Shown here one piece after another: positions 32,949-45,841 of a stretch of 64,000 nt of DNA; position 1 is the first letter of the stretch, and each line of letters begins with the position of its first letter. Source of the stretch: Vibrio maritimus (GTDB lineage Bacteria > Pseudomonadota > Gammaproteobacteria > Enterobacterales > Vibrionaceae); NCBI GenBank assembly GCA_000755425.1, contig BBMT01000002.1, forward strand, positions 186,001 through 250,000, given 5' to 3'. The notes below the pieces were generated by a model. The model saw only the letters and a program-made list of their open reading frames with translations. It ran no database searches and was not told the DNA's origin. The position numbers were made by a program, and so were the translations under genes.

Positions 32949-33755
32949 TTACCCATGGTTGGCATCGAGCCAGTTTGCCATATCAACAAATTGTTGCAGC
33001 GTCAGGTTCTCTGGGCGCATTGATGGATTCACACCAAGCTCTTCCAGGGTTTCTGCGGACATGAGTGCTTTGTAGCAATTACGTACGGTTTTACGACGTT
33101 GGTTGAAGCCTTCACGACATACGCGATCAAGCCACTTGAGGCTAGTCGCTGGATAAGGCAGTTCTTCGTAAGGAACGAGACGCACAACTGCAGAGTCTAC
33201 TTTTGGCGGCGGAACGAATGCCGTTGGCGGTACTTCAAGTACTGGCACTACTTTACAGTAGTACTGCGCCATCACCGTCAGACGGCCATAAGCTTTGCTA
33301 CCAGGCCCCGCTGCTAGGCGGTTAACCACTTCTTTTTGAAGCATAAAGTGCATGTCTTGAATGTCTTTATGGAATTCAAATAAGTGGAACATCAAAGGCG
33401 TAGAGATGTTGTATGGCAAGTTACCAAAGATACGCAGTTTATTGTTTGGCTTCACCAGTTGGGTAAAGTCAAAACGCATCGCGTCGCCTTCGTGGATGGT
33501 CAGCTTGTCAGCAAGATCTGGGTGGTTGCGCAGACGCTCTGCCAGATCTCGGTCAAGCTCGATAACCGTGAATTTATCGACTTCTTTACCTACTGGCTCA
33601 GTAATCGCGCCAAGACCAGGACCGATCTCAACCAGGTTTTGGCCTGGCTTTGGGTTAATTGAAGATACGATACCATCGATGATGTACGGATCATTCAGGA
33701 AGTTCTGGCCAAAGCGTTTTCTGGCCTTGTGCCCTAAGTGGACATCATTTCTCAT
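32949..33755 (-). CDS. rsmA: 16S rRNA dimethyltransferase RsmA (KsgA)
   Basis: Dimethylates A1518 and A1519 of 16S rRNA late in 30S assembly. The 268-residue protein has the SAM motif [13 protein letters not shown] near residue 42, the catalytic NLPYNIS near residue 113, and the C-terminal helical domain with [10 protein letters not shown]. Full length. Its ATG overlaps the pdxA stop (ATGA), so translation is probably coupled. Confidence 0.97.
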   Translation of the reverse strand: MRNDVHLGHKARKRFGQNFLNDPYIIDGIVSSINPKPGQNLVEIGPGLGAITEPVGKEVDKFTVIELDRDLAERLRNHPDLADKLTIHEGDAMRFDFTQLVKPNNKLRIFGNLPYNISTPLMFHLFEFHKDIQDMHFMLQKEVVNRLAAGPGSKAYGRLTVMAQYYCKVVPVLEVPPTAFVPPPKVDSAVVRLVPYEELPYPATSLKWLDRVCREGFNQRRKTVRNCYKALMSAETLEELGVNPSMRPENLTLQQFVDMANWLDANHG

Positions 33756-34739
33756 TGTTTGCTCTCTACTAAGTCTATTGCGTACGCCAGCGCTGTCTCA
33801 AAGCTGCCAAAGTCTGCTTGGCCTGTGCCAGCAAGATCAATCGCGGTGCCATGATCAACCGATGTCCTTATAAAAGGTAGACCAAGTGTGATGTTTACTG
33901 AACGACCAAAGCCTTTGTATTTTAATACAGGAAGTACTTGATCGTGATACATGCCTAAGACAGCATCCGCTTCGCGTAAGTATTTTTCGTTAAATATCGT
34001 GTCGGCGGGTAATGGGCCAACAAGCTGATAATTTTTCTCTGTGCGAAGTTTCTCTAGGGTAGGAGTGATGGTTTCAATCTCTTCCATACCAAGGCAGCCA
34101 TCTTCACCCGCGTGAGGGTTTAGGCCGCAGACATAGATGTTTGGCGTATTGATGCCAAACTTGGTGACCAAATCATGATGCAGTATGTCGATGATTCGCG
34201 TTACGCGATCTTCGGTGATAGCGTTTGGCACTTCCGTCAAAGGAAGATGCGTTGTAACCAGTGCCGTTCTTAACCCTTCCGTTGCCAGCATCATCACCAC
34301 GAGTGGTGTATTGGATACCTCTGCAAAGAACTCTGTATGGCCACTAAAGCTAACGCCAGCGCGATTGATCACCCTTTGTGCACAGGGCCGGTGACAATAG
34401 CATCAAATTGACCATTCATACACCTTTTGCGGCTTTTTCTAGGGTATTTAGTACGTACTGACCGTTTCTTTCGTCAAGCACACCAGCTTTTGCTGGTGCC
34501 GCGAGTGGTTCATGGAGGATAACAAGGCGGCCTTGCCGATGAGCGTCAAAATTTTGCTCGTCGAAGTCTACTAGTTCAACATCGATACCCAGTTGTTTAG
34601 CTCTATCAGCAATCAGTGATTTATCAGCACAAATGACCACTTGATGTGACCACGACTTTTGCGACAAAGCCACCGCTAGATCGGGGCCAATGCCCGCCGG
34701 TTCACCGGCGGTAACAATAATGCGTTTAATTGGCTGCAT
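33752..34739 (-). CDS. pdxA: 4-hydroxythreonine-4-phosphate dehydrogenase PdxA (two frameshifts)
   Basis: Oxidises 4-phosphohydroxy-L-threonine in pyridoxal phosphate synthesis. Motifs are [12 protein letters not shown] at the start, [10 protein letters not shown] with a metal-binding His, [11 protein letters not shown] with another, and MYHDQVLPV. Two single-base losses lie at about 34423 and 34373, either side of the segment [15 protein letters not shown]. Repair gives 329 residues, the family length. The ATG at 34739 is preferred because GAGGA lies eight bases upstream, inside the end of surA. The two genes overlap by 14 bases. Confidence 0.93.
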
Positions 34740-36023
34740 TCTCATCGTCCTCAACCATTTCTACAAAAGCACTCGCACGAAGCTCTTGGATCCATGCCGA
34801 TGCTTCTTCATTAAACTTACGGTTAAATAGGATGCGGTATGCACGGTTTTGCATCGCAGAACCTGTTTTGTCGACATCGCGGCGATCGAGCACTTCGACA
34901 ATGTGCCAGCGTGAACGGTTTTAAATGGTTCACTGATCTGTTTAACCGGTAGCGTTTCTACTTGGTGTTTGAACTCAGGCACGTAAAGCTCAGGCGTTTG
35001 ATAGCCTAGTTCGCCACCTTGTACTGCAGACCCTGGATCTTGGCTGTACTGTTCAGCCATTTCTGCAAAGCTCGCCTCACCAGATTGAACCTTTTGGATA
35101 ATCTCATTGAGCTGACGTTGAACGCCTTCATCGCTAAGGATAACCGTTGGTTTGATCAGAATATGACGAGCATTTACTTCAGTCACAGAAACGGTTTCAA
35201 GGCCTTTGACATCTTCGATTTTTAGGATGTGAAAACCAACGCCACTACGGAATGGACCTATGATGGTTCCTTTGGTTTGCATATTGATTTGGTCAGCGAA
35301 GATGGTTGGCATTTCCTCTTTACGCATCCAACCCCAGTCACCACCTTCCAGTGCTTTAGGGCCTTTAGAGAAGGTATAAGCCATCGTTGCAAAATCTTCG
35401 CCGTTGTTTAAGCGTTCGATGATAGTTTCCGCTTGCTTCTCTTGAACGCTCTTGTCTTCACCATCGTTAAAGCGAAGCTGAATATGGCGTATCTTGTAAG
35501 TCACTGTCGCATCACTTTCTTTCGCAAGAAGCTCCGAAAGGTTGTCAACTTCAGCAGGAAGGATGTTGATGCGCTGTCTTACCATAGCATTACGTGCTTC
35601 ACTGGCAGCAATTTCGTCACGAATTTGCTCGCGAAATGCTTCCCATGACAGACCTTCGTTAGCGACCGTTTGGCGAAGCTGCTCTTGAGTTTGCTCGTTG
35701 TTTGCTGCGATATCACTAAGAGCTTGTGACAGGCGGTTATCGTCGATACGAACGCCGATACGCTCTGCTTCTTGAAGCTGCAGTTTTTCTAGAATGAGCT
35801 TGTCTAATATCTGCTCTAGAAGGATGTCATCTGACGGCAGTTCTTGGTTGTTTTTGCGTGCATTAGCAGTTAGTGTCTTTGTGGCAGAGTCTATATCGCT
35901 CTGCAAAATAACACCGTCATTAACGATAACTCGCACGCGATCCAGCTCTACAGGCTCAGCCATGACTTGAGACGTCAGTGCCACCAATATACAGGTTGAA
36001 AAGAGTTTACTTAAAAATTTCAT
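34726..36023 (-). CDS. surA: Periplasmic chaperone/peptidyl-prolyl isomerase SurA (one frameshift)
   Basis: Chaperone for outer-membrane proteins, including LptD. It has a signal peptide (cut about VMA-EPVELD near residue 22), an N-terminal chaperone domain with DRVRVIVNDGVIL, then two parvulin domains; the first begins near IRHIQLRF, the second near ARHILIKP. One base is missing at about 34910, where the second parvulin domain should read VHGWHIVEVLDRR. Repair gives 432 residues. AGGA precedes the ATG at 36023. It sits between lptD and pdxA, as in E. coli. Confidence 0.95.
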
Positions 36024-36102
36024 CGATAGTCCTAGTGAAAACTTCACAGACTATGAGTCTGTGAAGTGAATAAAGTTCCTCACCTGATTAACTTGCGGGC
36101 TA

Positions 36103-38419
36103 CTAATTATTAAGTGTAAATGGTCGGCTATAGCCAAGTGCATTTCCACTTGGTGATGGTGGTGGAGCAGTGCTGCCGCCAAGACCTGTTATACCGAAGT
36201 TTACTCGGAAGTTTTGCTCGAACACCGGGTCATTGCCGATGCCATTTTCCCAAGACCTTAGCTGTTTACTGAAGTCAAAACCAAGATACCAACAGTCAGA
36301 CTCGTATTGAATTTGTGCGAGCCACTCCATAGACACACTTTCGGTTGTATCGTAAAAGTATTGACCCTTCACGATCCAACTTGGTTGAATCTGTATCCAC
36401 CTAAGAGCCCTACTTGTGAGATGCCTCTGCGGGTGATGGAGTTAATGTTACTAAAGTTGACAGTACTTTCTATGTACTCTTTGGTTACATAACGATAGTT
36501 GGCTTGAATGTAGTCACCACCGACTCGATATTCCAACGCACTATTACCCACAGAAATTTGTGAACTGTCAATATCATACTGGATACCACCACGATAAAAT
36601 ACTCTATCATTGTAGTTAAAATCAGTCTCTACCGCCCACGCAGAGTAGTTCGACAAGTTGTCATTGGTCGAATTGTTTGGGTTTTTAGTTCCTGCATCGA
36701 GATAATAGATTTGGCCAAATGAAACGGCGAGCTCTCTTTGTTCGACGCATCGAAAAAGCGGCTTGTTGCTCCGTAACTAATTTGGTTGGCTGCCGCGATC
36801 TTGTCGACTCCACTGAATTTACGCGTTCTAAACAGCCCATAATAGTCGGTTTGAAGAAGCGTAGTGTCATATTCATAGATACCGCTTTGATCGACTTCTG
36901 GGATGTATAGATATTGAACTTGCGGTTCCAGTGTTTGAGTGTAGTCTTCGACAAATGCGGTATCTCGCTCAAGCACGAGACCAGCATGAGTTCTAAACTG
37001 TGGAATGTTTCTGAAAACAGTATCCTCCAGTGGTCGAATTCTGCCATCACTATCTTTAACTGGGTTTCTTATCTCTTGATCATAGTAAGTTGATAGATAT
37101 CGAGCTTCGGTAGTCCAAGTGCCCCAAGTTGTAGCTAGTGGCAAAGTTATACCCGGCTCAATATGTACTCGAGTAGCTTCTGGCTTATCATCGTCATTGA
37201 CTGTAAAGTGGGATATGTGGCTGATAAGATCAAAGTTTAAATCGCCGTAGAAATTAGGCAGGTAATAGTTAGCTTCAAACTGCGGTGCTAGTTGATAAGG
37301 TTGGCTGTTTTCTACAAGGATTTGGAAATCTCTCACACGTAAAGCTGTATCCCAGTTTGTTGTACGGTAAGTGAGGGTTCCCTCTTGCAATAATTGACCA
37401 TCAGAGCGATTGCCGAGACTAGAATCTAGGTCTGAGAAATATTGAATGTCACTTACTTGCGAGTAATCAACCTTCAACCCCCAGTGAGTATTAAATTTCG
37501 TTCTATTCTCGAATTGAGTCGCCCAACGAGCTCCCTTATCGGTAAACTTTTTATCTTCACCAAGAATTTCCGCTCTTAATCTACCTCTACTGCTATCTGT
37601 GAGATATCTGAAATTTCCCTTCAACTGCAAACCACGATTTTGCATATAGTTAAAGTTGGTTAACAAATCATAGTTTTCCGCTAGGTTCCAGTAAACTGGC
37701 AGATCAAACTCAAAGCCGTTTTTAGAACCAAGAGAGGCAGACGGTCTTAATACACCAGTTTTACGTTTATCACCGATAGGCATCTGCATGTAAGGAAGGT
37801 AGAAAATCGGTACGTTTTGGACTTCGACTCGAGAATTGTAGAGAGTTGCAATCTCTTTCTCTGGATCTATCTCCATATCTGAGGCTAAGAAACGCCAGGA
37901 ATTATCACCTTCAGGACATGAGGTAATGGACCCGTCTTCAACTTCGTACAGTTTCTTACCGGTTTTCGAAATAAAAACGGCATCGCCACGCCCAGGAGTA
38001 CATAAAAACTCATACTGGGTATTCTCTAAAGTGAGCTCATCTTTGGTGATGTTGTTGGTGACTTTGTCAGAAACGGCACGTATCTCACCGTCGTTCATGA
38101 CTACGTTACCTTCAGCAACAACGATATTCTCTTGTTGGTGCAAGGTAACATTGTCCGCAGTGATGGTTTTGTTGCCTTGAACAACCACGACGTCGCCTTT
38201 GTACGTCGCTCTCTCTCCATTGATTGCATCTAGAGAGTCCGCTTCAATGTTGATTGGCTCTTGATTGGAGTCAGAACTTTGGGCAGTATCAACGGAGCAC
38301 TGCTCTGCTGGTGGCATAGATTGCCCACTATTATTCGATGTTTCTTCGGCATGTGCGTAAGACGCTAGCAGCGCAGCACCAACAGAGGCCGCTAGATAAG
38401 TGCGGGAAAAACGTGACAT
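36103..38419 (-). CDS. lptD: LPS-assembly protein LptD (two frameshifts)
   Basis: Outer-membrane barrel that, with LptE, places LPS in the outer leaflet. A signal peptide (cut about AHA-EET near residue 24) is followed by the LptA-like domain (about 55-195) and the large barrel. One base is missing near 36738 (before the GQIYYLDAG strand) and one near 36390 (at YRIQPSWIVKGQ). Repair gives 772 residues. Cysteines are at about 41, 140, 168 and 710. In E. coli the pairs are 31-724 and 173-725, so here one barrel cysteine is replaced by one in the N-terminal domain. LptD is essential in E. coli, so the shifts are probably read errors. Confidence 0.95.
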
Positions 38420-38578
38420 CGAGTTGTACTATCCTGTTTAACTTGATTCATTCAGTTGAATTCGATTGATATTGAATCGTTTATAAGACGGTCTCTATCA
38501 TAAAGGAAATTGACCTCAACGACACTAGTAGACTGCGAATCAGCGCAAAAATTCATAAATAAAGAGCACATATATCAC

Positions 38579-39427
38579 ATGATAGGTAAAATTTTAGGCG
38601 TATTTTTCGGCATGCTGTTTGGCGGGCCACTAGGGGCGCTGTTTGGTTTGTTTTTGGGACATCAGTTTGACAAAGCCCGCCGACTCAATCAGTCCGGCTT
38701 TGCTCGCGGTGGCTTTGGTGGGGCGGATCAAGCTCAGCGCCAAGAAGAGTTTCTAAACGCGGCGTATGCGGTGATGGGGCATGTTGCTAAAGCCAAAGGG
38801 CAGGTGACACCAGAAGAGATCCAGCTTGCGACCATCATGATGGATCGCATGAATCTCAACAATGAGCAAAAACGAGCCGCACAAGAAGCATTTCGTGACG
38901 GTAAATCGGCTGATTTTCCGCTTGAACGTGTACTTGATAAAGTTCGTATCTCTTCGGGCGGTCGCCATGACCTATTACAGTTCTTCCTAGAGCTTCAAAT
39001 CTCGGCCGCATTTGCAGATGGTAGTATCCATCCAACAGAGCGTGAGGTTCTGCACCGCATCGCGCAGGGCCTAGGTTTCTCAGCGCAACAACTTGAGCAA
39101 CGTCTGCGCATGCAAGAAGCGGCTTTCCGCTTCCAGCAAGGTGGTGGCAATTTTGGAGGAGGTCACTACCAAGGTGGTCAACAGGGAAATTGGCAGCAAG
39201 CAAGTAGCGCATCGCAGCTTTCTGATGCCTACGATGTGCTTGGTATCTCAGAAGATGCCGATTCAAAGGCTGTTAAACGTGCATACAGAAAGCTAATGAA
39301 TGAGCACCACCCAGATAAACTGATGGCGAAAGGCCTGCCACCAGAGATGATGAATGTGGCAAAAGAGAAGTCTCAAGAGATCCAAAATGCTTATGATCTC
39401 ATTAAGAAAGTGAAAGGGTTTAAATAA
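38579..39427 (+). CDS. djlA: DnaJ-like membrane co-chaperone DjlA
   Basis: Inner-membrane J-domain protein that stimulates DnaK. It has 282 residues: a glycine-rich membrane segment (about 4-30, GVFFGMLFGGPLGALFG), the TerB-like central domain (about 55-185), a Gly/Gln linker, and a C-terminal J domain with the HPD motif in NEHHPDKLM near residue 243. The start at 38579 is chosen because the membrane segment then lies at the N-terminus, as in E. coli; an in-frame ACG/ATG context upstream would add 23 polar residues. Divergent from lptD. Its stop overlaps the next ATG. Confidence 0.92.
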   Translation: MIGKILGVFFGMLFGGPLGALFGLFLGHQFDKARRLNQSGFARGGFGGADQAQRQEEFLNAAYAVMGHVAKAKGQVTPEEIQLATIMMDRMNLNNEQKRAAQEAFRDGKSADFPLERVLDKVRISSGGRHDLLQFFLELQISAAFADGSIHPTEREVLHRIAQGLGFSAQQLEQRLRMQEAAFRFQQGGGNFGGGHYQGGQQGNWQQASSASQLSDAYDVLGISEDADSKAVKRAYRKLMNEHHPDKLMAKGLPPEMMNVAKEKSQEIQNAYDLIKKVKGFK

Positions 39428-39969
39428 TGTTAACGGACAAGGACGTATTCGACTTCTGGTTTCAAGAGTTGTCACCGAAGGATTGGTTTGCTGGAGACAA
39501 AGCTCTGGATGATGTGATTGCTCAAAGGTTTGGAACACTTCATGAACAAGCGAGACAAGGGGAGCTATATTATTGGCGCTCATCGGCTGAAGGCAAGCTT
39601 GCAGAAGTGATTGTGCTCGATCAGTTTTCTAGAAATCTACATAGAGGCACACCCGAGTCTTTTGCTTCGGATGCTATGGCTTTGGCATTGGCTCAAGAGG
39701 CGGTAGCTGGCGGTGCAGACGAAAGACTGACACCAGAACAGCGTACCTTTCTTTACATGCCTTACATGCACAGCGAATCGTTGAAAATACATGAAGAAGC
39801 AGTACGTCTATTTAAAAGCAATGGAATAGAAAACAATTTGGATTTTGAGTATCGCCACAAAGCAATTATTGAACGTTTTGGACGATACCCTCACCGAAAT
39901 AAGATCTTAGGTAGAGCCTCTACCTTGGATGAGATCGAGTTCTTAAAGCAGCCCGGCTCAAGCTTTTAA
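39427..39969 (+). CDS. DUF924 family protein
   Basis: Cytoplasmic helical protein of 180 residues from the DUF924 family, whose biochemical role I do not know. Family features are FDFWFQELSPKDWF near the start, EVIVLDQFSRNLHRGTPESFA with DQFSRN, and YMPYMHSESL. Its ATG overlaps the djlA stop by one base (TAATG), so the two are translated together. No function is claimed. Confidence 0.85.
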   Translation: MLTDKDVFDFWFQELSPKDWFAGDKALDDVIAQRFGTLHEQARQGELYYWRSSAEGKLAEVIVLDQFSRNLHRGTPESFASDAMALALAQEAVAGGADERLTPEQRTFLYMPYMHSESLKIHEEAVRLFKSNGIENNLDFEYRHKAIIERFGRYPHRNKILGRASTLDEIEFLKQPGSSF

Positions 39970-39972
39970 CCC

Positions 39973-40751
39973 TTACTTCTTGTTTAAGTCCCAATCGTAA
40001 TCGTATTTGATCTTGCCATCGAAACTGGCAAGATCAGGCGATACTTCGCCATATGCTTCAATGCACCTCCATCTTGCACAAAGTCTGCTTCAAACCATTC
40101 ATAAATCGACGATAGCGTGATGGTGTTACCTGAAATGTTGGCGCCTTTCGATGAATTCACAAATGCATTAGCTGCACTCTCTAACATTACTTCGCTGTTA
40201 TCGGCAGTGAATGCCTGAGTTTGAAGGTTTGGGCAACCAAGGCTGGCGCAGTTCACGGCATAATGTGTTCTAGGGTCGTTCCAAATTGGTCGTAGTATAC
40301 GGTGCTCAATATCGTTTAAGGTGAGTGCTTGCCCGGTAATGGTAATGACCTCATCACCCCACGGTCCAAAGCTAAATAAGCCTCCAAGCTTAGTGATGGA
40401 TTTCACTGGGTACTCATCAAGGATCAAATCGACAGTGATGGCGTTATAGAGGTTCACCCAGTAGGCATACTGCTCAGCGCGGCTAAGCTGTCTTGGGTCG
40501 ATTCGGGCGAGGTCGTTAATGTAAGTTTTGAGTGCTTGCTTATCGTTAGGAGAAACACGGACATAGCGCACTAGAGTATTCTCTCCCTCGGTAACCAAGT
40601 AGCGATCTAGAAAGCTCTGCCAGGCTTGATGGGAGACACTTTGTGTGTTGCTATCATTACTCTTATCCCAATACGACCAAAGCTCAGATTTTGGTGCCGC
40701 GAAAACACTGGTGGAAAACATGAGAAAAACCAAAGAGAGAACACGTAGCAT
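39973..40751 (-). CDS. DUF547 protein, exported (one frameshift)
   Basis: Secreted or periplasmic protein of the DUF547 family, function unknown. A signal peptide (cut about VFA-APK near residue 19) is followed by a domain with EQYAYWVNLYNAITVDLIL, TLNDIEHRILRP and AVNCASLGCPNLQ, the last holding the two conserved cysteines. Near the 3' end one base is missing at about 40041. Repair replaces the odd tail with YSPDLASFDGKIKYDYDWDLNKK, the expected end, and gives 259 residues. Convergent with the DUF924 gene. Confidence 0.85.
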
Positions 40752-40832
40752 AGCGAATATCCATTCCGTTAAGTAATTAATCCAACAGACCCGACTCTTG
40801 GCCGAGTTCTTTCAGTGTAGTGACATTTAGGA

Positions 40833-40873
40833 TAAAAAAATCCCAGCCTCACTAAGAAAGTAGGGCTGGGATT
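40833..40873 (-). terminator. Rho-independent terminator of the leu operon
   Basis: On the minus strand AATCCCAGCC pairs with GGCTGGGATT, followed by a run of T. It lies about 30 bases after the leuD stop. Confidence 0.85.
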
Positions 40874-40900
40874 GGATAGTTCAACTAAATCGCTAACGGA

Positions 40901-41503
40901 TTATTTTAAGAAGCTTGGGATCTTCGCTTCATACGCCGCAATCTTCTCTTCGTGTTGAAGCGTGAGACCGATGTTATCGAGGCCGTTCAGTAGGCAATGA
41001 CGGCGGAACTCATCGATTTCAAAGTTGTAAGTTTGACCATTAGCCGTCACTTTCATTGCTTCTAGATCAACGGTGATCTCAGCACCTTCATTCGCTTCCA
41101 CATAGGTGAACAGTTCATCAACTTCTTGTTCTGTTAGGCGAACCGGAACCATTTGGTTATTGATGGAGTTACCGTAGAAGATGTCTGCGAAACTAGGAGC
41201 AATCATCACTTGGATTCCGTAGTCCGCCAGTGCCCAAGGGGCGTGCTCACGGGATGAACCACAACCGAAGTTTTCGCGAGCAAGCAGAATGCTTGCACCT
41301 TGGTAACGAGGCGCGTTCATGACAAATTCTGGGTTATCTTGTTTACCCGCATCGTCTAGGAAGCGCCAGTCGTGAAATAGGTGCTGACCAAAACCCGTAC
41401 GTGTTACCTTTTGCAGAAACTGCTTTGGAATAATCGCATCGGTATCGACGTTAGCTGCATCAAGAGGTACGACTAAGCCGGTGTGTTGTTTAAATCCTGA
41501 CAT
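40901..41503 (-). CDS. leuD: 3-isopropylmalate dehydratase small subunit LeuD
   Basis: Swivel-domain subunit that, with LeuC, isomerises 2- to 3-isopropylmalate. The 200-residue protein has [26 protein letters not shown] and [13 protein letters not shown]. Full length. It is last in leuABCD, 13 bases after leuC, and is followed by the operon terminator. Confidence 0.97.
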   Translation of the reverse strand: MSGFKQHTGLVVPLDAANVDTDAIIPKQFLQKVTRTGFGQHLFHDWRFLDDAGKQDNPEFVMNAPRYQGASILLARENFGCGSSREHAPWALADYGIQVMIAPSFADIFYGNSINNQMVPVRLTEQEVDELFTYVEANEGAEITVDLEAMKVTANGQTYNFEIDEFRRHCLLNGLDNIGLTLQHEEKIAAYEAKIPSFLK

Positions 41504-41516
41504 GGTATGTTCCTTT

Positions 41517-42917
41517 TTAGTCTAGCTCTCTGATATCAACGAAATGTCCAGCAATAGCGGCTGCAGCTGCCATCGCAGGGCTTACTAGGTGCGTACGACC
41601 ATCACGACCTTGGCGACCTTCGAAGTTACGGTTACTGGTCGATGCACAGCGCTCTTGTGGACCTAAACGGTCGTTGTTCATAGCAAGACACATCGAGCAG
41701 CCTGGTAGGCGCCATTCGAAGCCTGCATCTTTGAAGATAGCGTCTAGACCTTCCGCTTCTGCCTGAGCTTTCACTTGTTCAGAGCCAGGAACGATAAGTG
41801 CTTGAACGTGAGAAGCAACCTGACGGCCTTTGGCAATTTCTGCCGCTGCACGCATGTCTTCGATACGAGAGTTAGTACAAGAGCCAACAAATACCTTGTC
41901 TACCTTGTAATCTTTTAGTGATTTGCCTGCCTCTAGACCCATGTAAGCCAGCGCTTTTTCTGCTGATGCTTTTTCTACTGGATCTGCAAAGCTTTCAGGT
42001 GCTGGTATTGGTTGATCAACCGCAATTACTTGACCTGGGTTAGTGCCCCAAGTGACTTGAGGTTTGATATCCGCGCCGTTTAGTGTGACTACTGCATCGA
42101 AGGTCGCGTCAGCGTCAGTTTTGAACGTTTTCCAGTACTCAACCGCAGCATCCCACTCAGCACCTTGTGGCGCGAATTTACGGCCTTTTAGGTATTCAAA
42201 AGTAGTCTCATCGGGAGCGATAAGACCGGCTTTCGCGCCTAGCTCGATAGCCATGTTACATACCGTCATACGACCTTCCATAGAAAGGTCAGTGATGGCC
42301 TCACCACAGAATTCAACGACGTATCCAGTACCGCCCGCTGCTGTTGTTTCGCCGATGATGGCTAGAACGATATCTTTTGCTGTCACGCCAGGTGCGACTT
42401 TACCCTGTACTTCAATTTTCATAGTCTTAGCGCGCGACTGCTTAAGAGTTTGCGTAGCCAAAACGTGTTCAACTTCTGAAGTACCGATACCGAAAGCTAG
42501 TGAGCCAAATGCACCGTGAGTTGCGGTATGAGAGTCACCACATACGATAGTCATTGCAGGCAGAGTAATGCCTAGCTCTGGCCCCATTACGTGGACGATG
42601 CCTTGGTATTTGTGGTTGATGTCGTAAAGCGTCACGCCAAACTCTTCACAGTTTTTCGATAGCGTTTCCATTTGGATACGCGCCATCTCACCAGAGGCGT
42701 TGATGTCTTTGGTTGTCGTTGATACGTTGTGGTCCATCGTGGCAAAAGTTTTGCCTACTTGACGCACTTTGCGGCCTTTTTCACGCAGGCCATCGAAAGC
42801 CTGTGGTGAAGTCACTTCGTGAACCAAATGACGGTCGATATAAAGGATTGGGTTTTCACCCTCAGCTTCGACGGCGATATGAGCGTCGTAGACTTTTTCG
42901 TATAGAGTTTTAGACAT
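41517..42917 (-). CDS. leuC: 3-isopropylmalate dehydratase large subunit LeuC
   Basis: Catalytic subunit carrying a [4Fe-4S] cluster. It has 466 residues, with the aconitase-family motifs [30 protein letters not shown] (cluster Cys) and [12 protein letters not shown] (two cluster Cys). Full length. Third gene of the leu operon. Confidence 0.97.
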   Translation of the reverse strand: MSKTLYEKVYDAHIAVEAEGENPILYIDRHLVHEVTSPQAFDGLREKGRKVRQVGKTFATMDHNVSTTTKDINASGEMARIQMETLSKNCEEFGVTLYDINHKYQGIVHVMGPELGITLPAMTIVCGDSHTATHGAFGSLAFGIGTSEVEHVLATQTLKQSRAKTMKIEVQGKVAPGVTAKDIVLAIIGETTAAGGTGYVVEFCGEAITDLSMEGRMTVCNMAIELGAKAGLIAPDETTFEYLKGRKFAPQGAEWDAAVEYWKTFKTDADATFDAVVTLNGADIKPQVTWGTNPGQVIAVDQPIPAPESFADPVEKASAEKALAYMGLEAGKSLKDYKVDKVFVGSCTNSRIEDMRAAAEIAKGRQVASHVQALIVPGSEQVKAQAEAEGLDAIFKDAGFEWRLPGCSMCLAMNNDRLGPQERCASTSNRNFEGRQGRDGRTHLVSPAMAAAAAIAGHFVDIRELD

Positions 42918-42978
42918 TGCTTAATTCCTTGCTTCCCCTAGCCAAGTTGAACGGACATCGGCTAGGGCAGTGTTTTAA

Positions 42979-44096
<1,118 letters not shown>

Positions 44097-44144
44097 TTAT
44101 ATTTTTATGTTGACTCGTTTTTCACGAGCCAACGAATTTTCTTT

Positions 44145-44169
44145 CTAGGATCTAGGATCTAGGATCTAG
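44145..44169. repeat. 7-bp tandem repeat between leuA and leuB
   Basis: CTAGGAT is repeated three times and followed by CTAG (44145-44169). It lies just after the leuA stop, next to an imperfect hairpin (GTTGACTCG/CGAGCCAAC) at about 44109-44133. Copy number could vary between strains. Confidence 0.8.
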
Positions 44170-44178
44170 AACCAAATT

Positions 44179-45726
44179 TTATACCGCTTCAGCCTTGCTC
44201 TGCTTCATCACTTCGATTTGATCTGCGCGATGAATACTATTGATAACATGAAGTAGTGCCTGACCTGAAGCTTCAACGATGTCGGTTGAGACTCCAGTAC
44301 CGTGATATTTACGGCCTTTGTAGTTTGCGATGATATCCGCTTGACCTAAGCCGTCTTCACCTTCGCCTTTCGCCGTCAAATCAAACTTGTCTAGTACAAT
44401 GTCGTACCCGGTTACGCGGTAGATACATTGGTAAAGCGCATCAACCGGGCCGTTACCCACAGCCGCTTCGCATTTCTCTTCGTCACCGCATTGGATCTTG
44501 ATGCTGGTGGTCGCCATGATGCTACCTGATTGCACGCTTAAGTAGTTCAACTTAAAGAAGTCGTCTTCTTCGCGCAAGTTAGCAAAGTGCATTAATGCTT
44601 CTAGGTCGTAGTCGAATACTTGACCTTTGCGATCCGCAAGCTTCAAGAAATCTTGATACAAGGTATCTAGGTTGTACTCATGCTCGCTGTAACCCATTGA
44701 ATCCATGTGGCTCTTAACGGCAGCGCGACCAGAGCGGCTGGTTAGGTTCAAGGCTTTGTTTTTCAGACCAATAGACTCAGGGGTCATGATCTCGTAAGTA
44801 TTTTTATTCTTTAGCATGCCATCTTGGTGGATGCCTGATGAGTGACTGAACGCGTTCGCTCCAACAATCGCCTTGTTGTCCTGAATCGGCATATTACATA
44901 GCTGAGACACTAACTTACTGGTGCGGTGGATCTCTTGATGCTGAAGACCGGTGTGAACACCTAAGAACTCTTGACGGGTCTTGATGATCATCGCAATTTC
45001 TTCTAGTGAGCAGTTACCTGCACGCTCACCGATACCATTGATGGTACCTTCGATTTGTCGAGCACCAGCTTGTACAGCCGCGATAGAGTTGGCCACTGAC
45101 ATGCCTAAGTCATCGTGACAGTGTACTGAGATGATGGCTTTGTCGATGTTTGGAACGCGATTGAATAGTGTCTGGATGATGCCACCGAATTCATTTGGGA
45201 CGGTGTAGCCTACTGTGTCAGGGATGTTGATGGTACGAGCGCCAGCATCGATAGCCGCTTCAACCATACGACACAAGTTATCGATAGGGGTGCGCCCTGC
45301 ATCTTCACATGAGAACTCAACGTCATCGGTGTAGTTACGAGCATGCTTAACCGCTTTAACGCCCATCTCAACCACATCGTCGTAGCTGCGGCGCAGTTTG
45401 TCTTGAACGTGTACCGTAGATGTTGAAATGAAGGTATGGATACGGAATGCATCCGCCACTTTCAAGGCTTCGGCCGCAGCATCAATGTCTTTGGCTACCG
45501 CGCGAGATAGAGCACATACACGACTGTTTTTGATGTGTTTTGCGATGGTCTGTACCGATTCAAAATCACCCGGAGAGGAGATAGGGAAACCAGCTTCGAT
45601 AACATCAACACCTAGACGCTCGAGCGCGTAAGCAATTTGCAGCTTCTCTTTCACTGTTAGACTTGCTGAAAGTGCTTGTTCGCCGTCACGCAATGTGGTG
45701 TCGAATATAATCACCTGATCGTTCAT
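44179..45726 (-). CDS. leuA: 2-isopropylmalate synthase LeuA
   Basis: First committed step of leucine synthesis: acetyl-CoA plus 2-ketoisovalerate to 2-isopropylmalate. The 515-residue protein has the TIM-barrel catalytic domain with [11 protein letters not shown] near residue 8, [16 protein letters not shown], and [14 protein letters not shown]. The C-terminal regulatory domain for leucine feedback follows (about 390-515). An AAGAGGAAG ribosome site precedes the ATG. It is transcribed behind a leader peptide and attenuator. Confidence 0.97.
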   Translation of the reverse strand: MNDQVIIFDTTLRDGEQALSASLTVKEKLQIAYALERLGVDVIEAGFPISSPGDFESVQTIAKHIKNSRVCALSRAVAKDIDAAAEALKVADAFRIHTFISTSTVHVQDKLRRSYDDVVEMGVKAVKHARNYTDDVEFSCEDAGRTPIDNLCRMVEAAIDAGARTINIPDTVGYTVPNEFGGIIQTLFNRVPNIDKAIISVHCHDDLGMSVANSIAAVQAGARQIEGTINGIGERAGNCSLEEIAMIIKTRQEFLGVHTGLQHQEIHRTSKLVSQLCNMPIQDNKAIVGANAFSHSSGIHQDGMLKNKNTYEIMTPESIGLKNKALNLTSRSGRAAVKSHMDSMGYSEHEYNLDTLYQDFLKLADRKGQVFDYDLEALMHFANLREEDDFFKLNYLSVQSGSIMATTSIKIQCGDEEKCEAAVGNGPVDALYQCIYRVTGYDIVLDKFDLTAKGEGEDGLGQADIIANYKGRKYHGTGVSTDIVEASGQALLHVINSIHRADQIEVMKQSKAEAV

Positions 45727-45778
45727 ATTTGCTTCCTCTTTTTCCAGGTTAATCGTTTACGTCCAGTTCAATCGATAT

Positions 45779-45808
45779 AAAAAACCCGCTTGTGTAAGCG
45801 GGTTTTTT
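45779..45808 (-). terminator. Attenuator terminator of the leu operon
   Basis: CCCGCTT and AAGCGGG form a perfect 7-bp stem with a 4-nt loop. With flanking A6 and T6 it is a strong terminator, placed between the leader peptide stop and leuA. Its first arm contains ACCCGC (45798-45803 on the plus strand as GCGGGT), which can pair instead with GCGGGT in the last codons of the leader ORF. Confidence 0.88.
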
Positions 45809-45841
45809 GGAATTCTTTATGTGGTGTTTTTCGTCCACAAC

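Noticed and set aside
38420..38578. Sigma-E promoter for lptD-surA
   Set aside because: E. coli has one here, but I could not find a convincing -35/-10 pair of that type in the gap.
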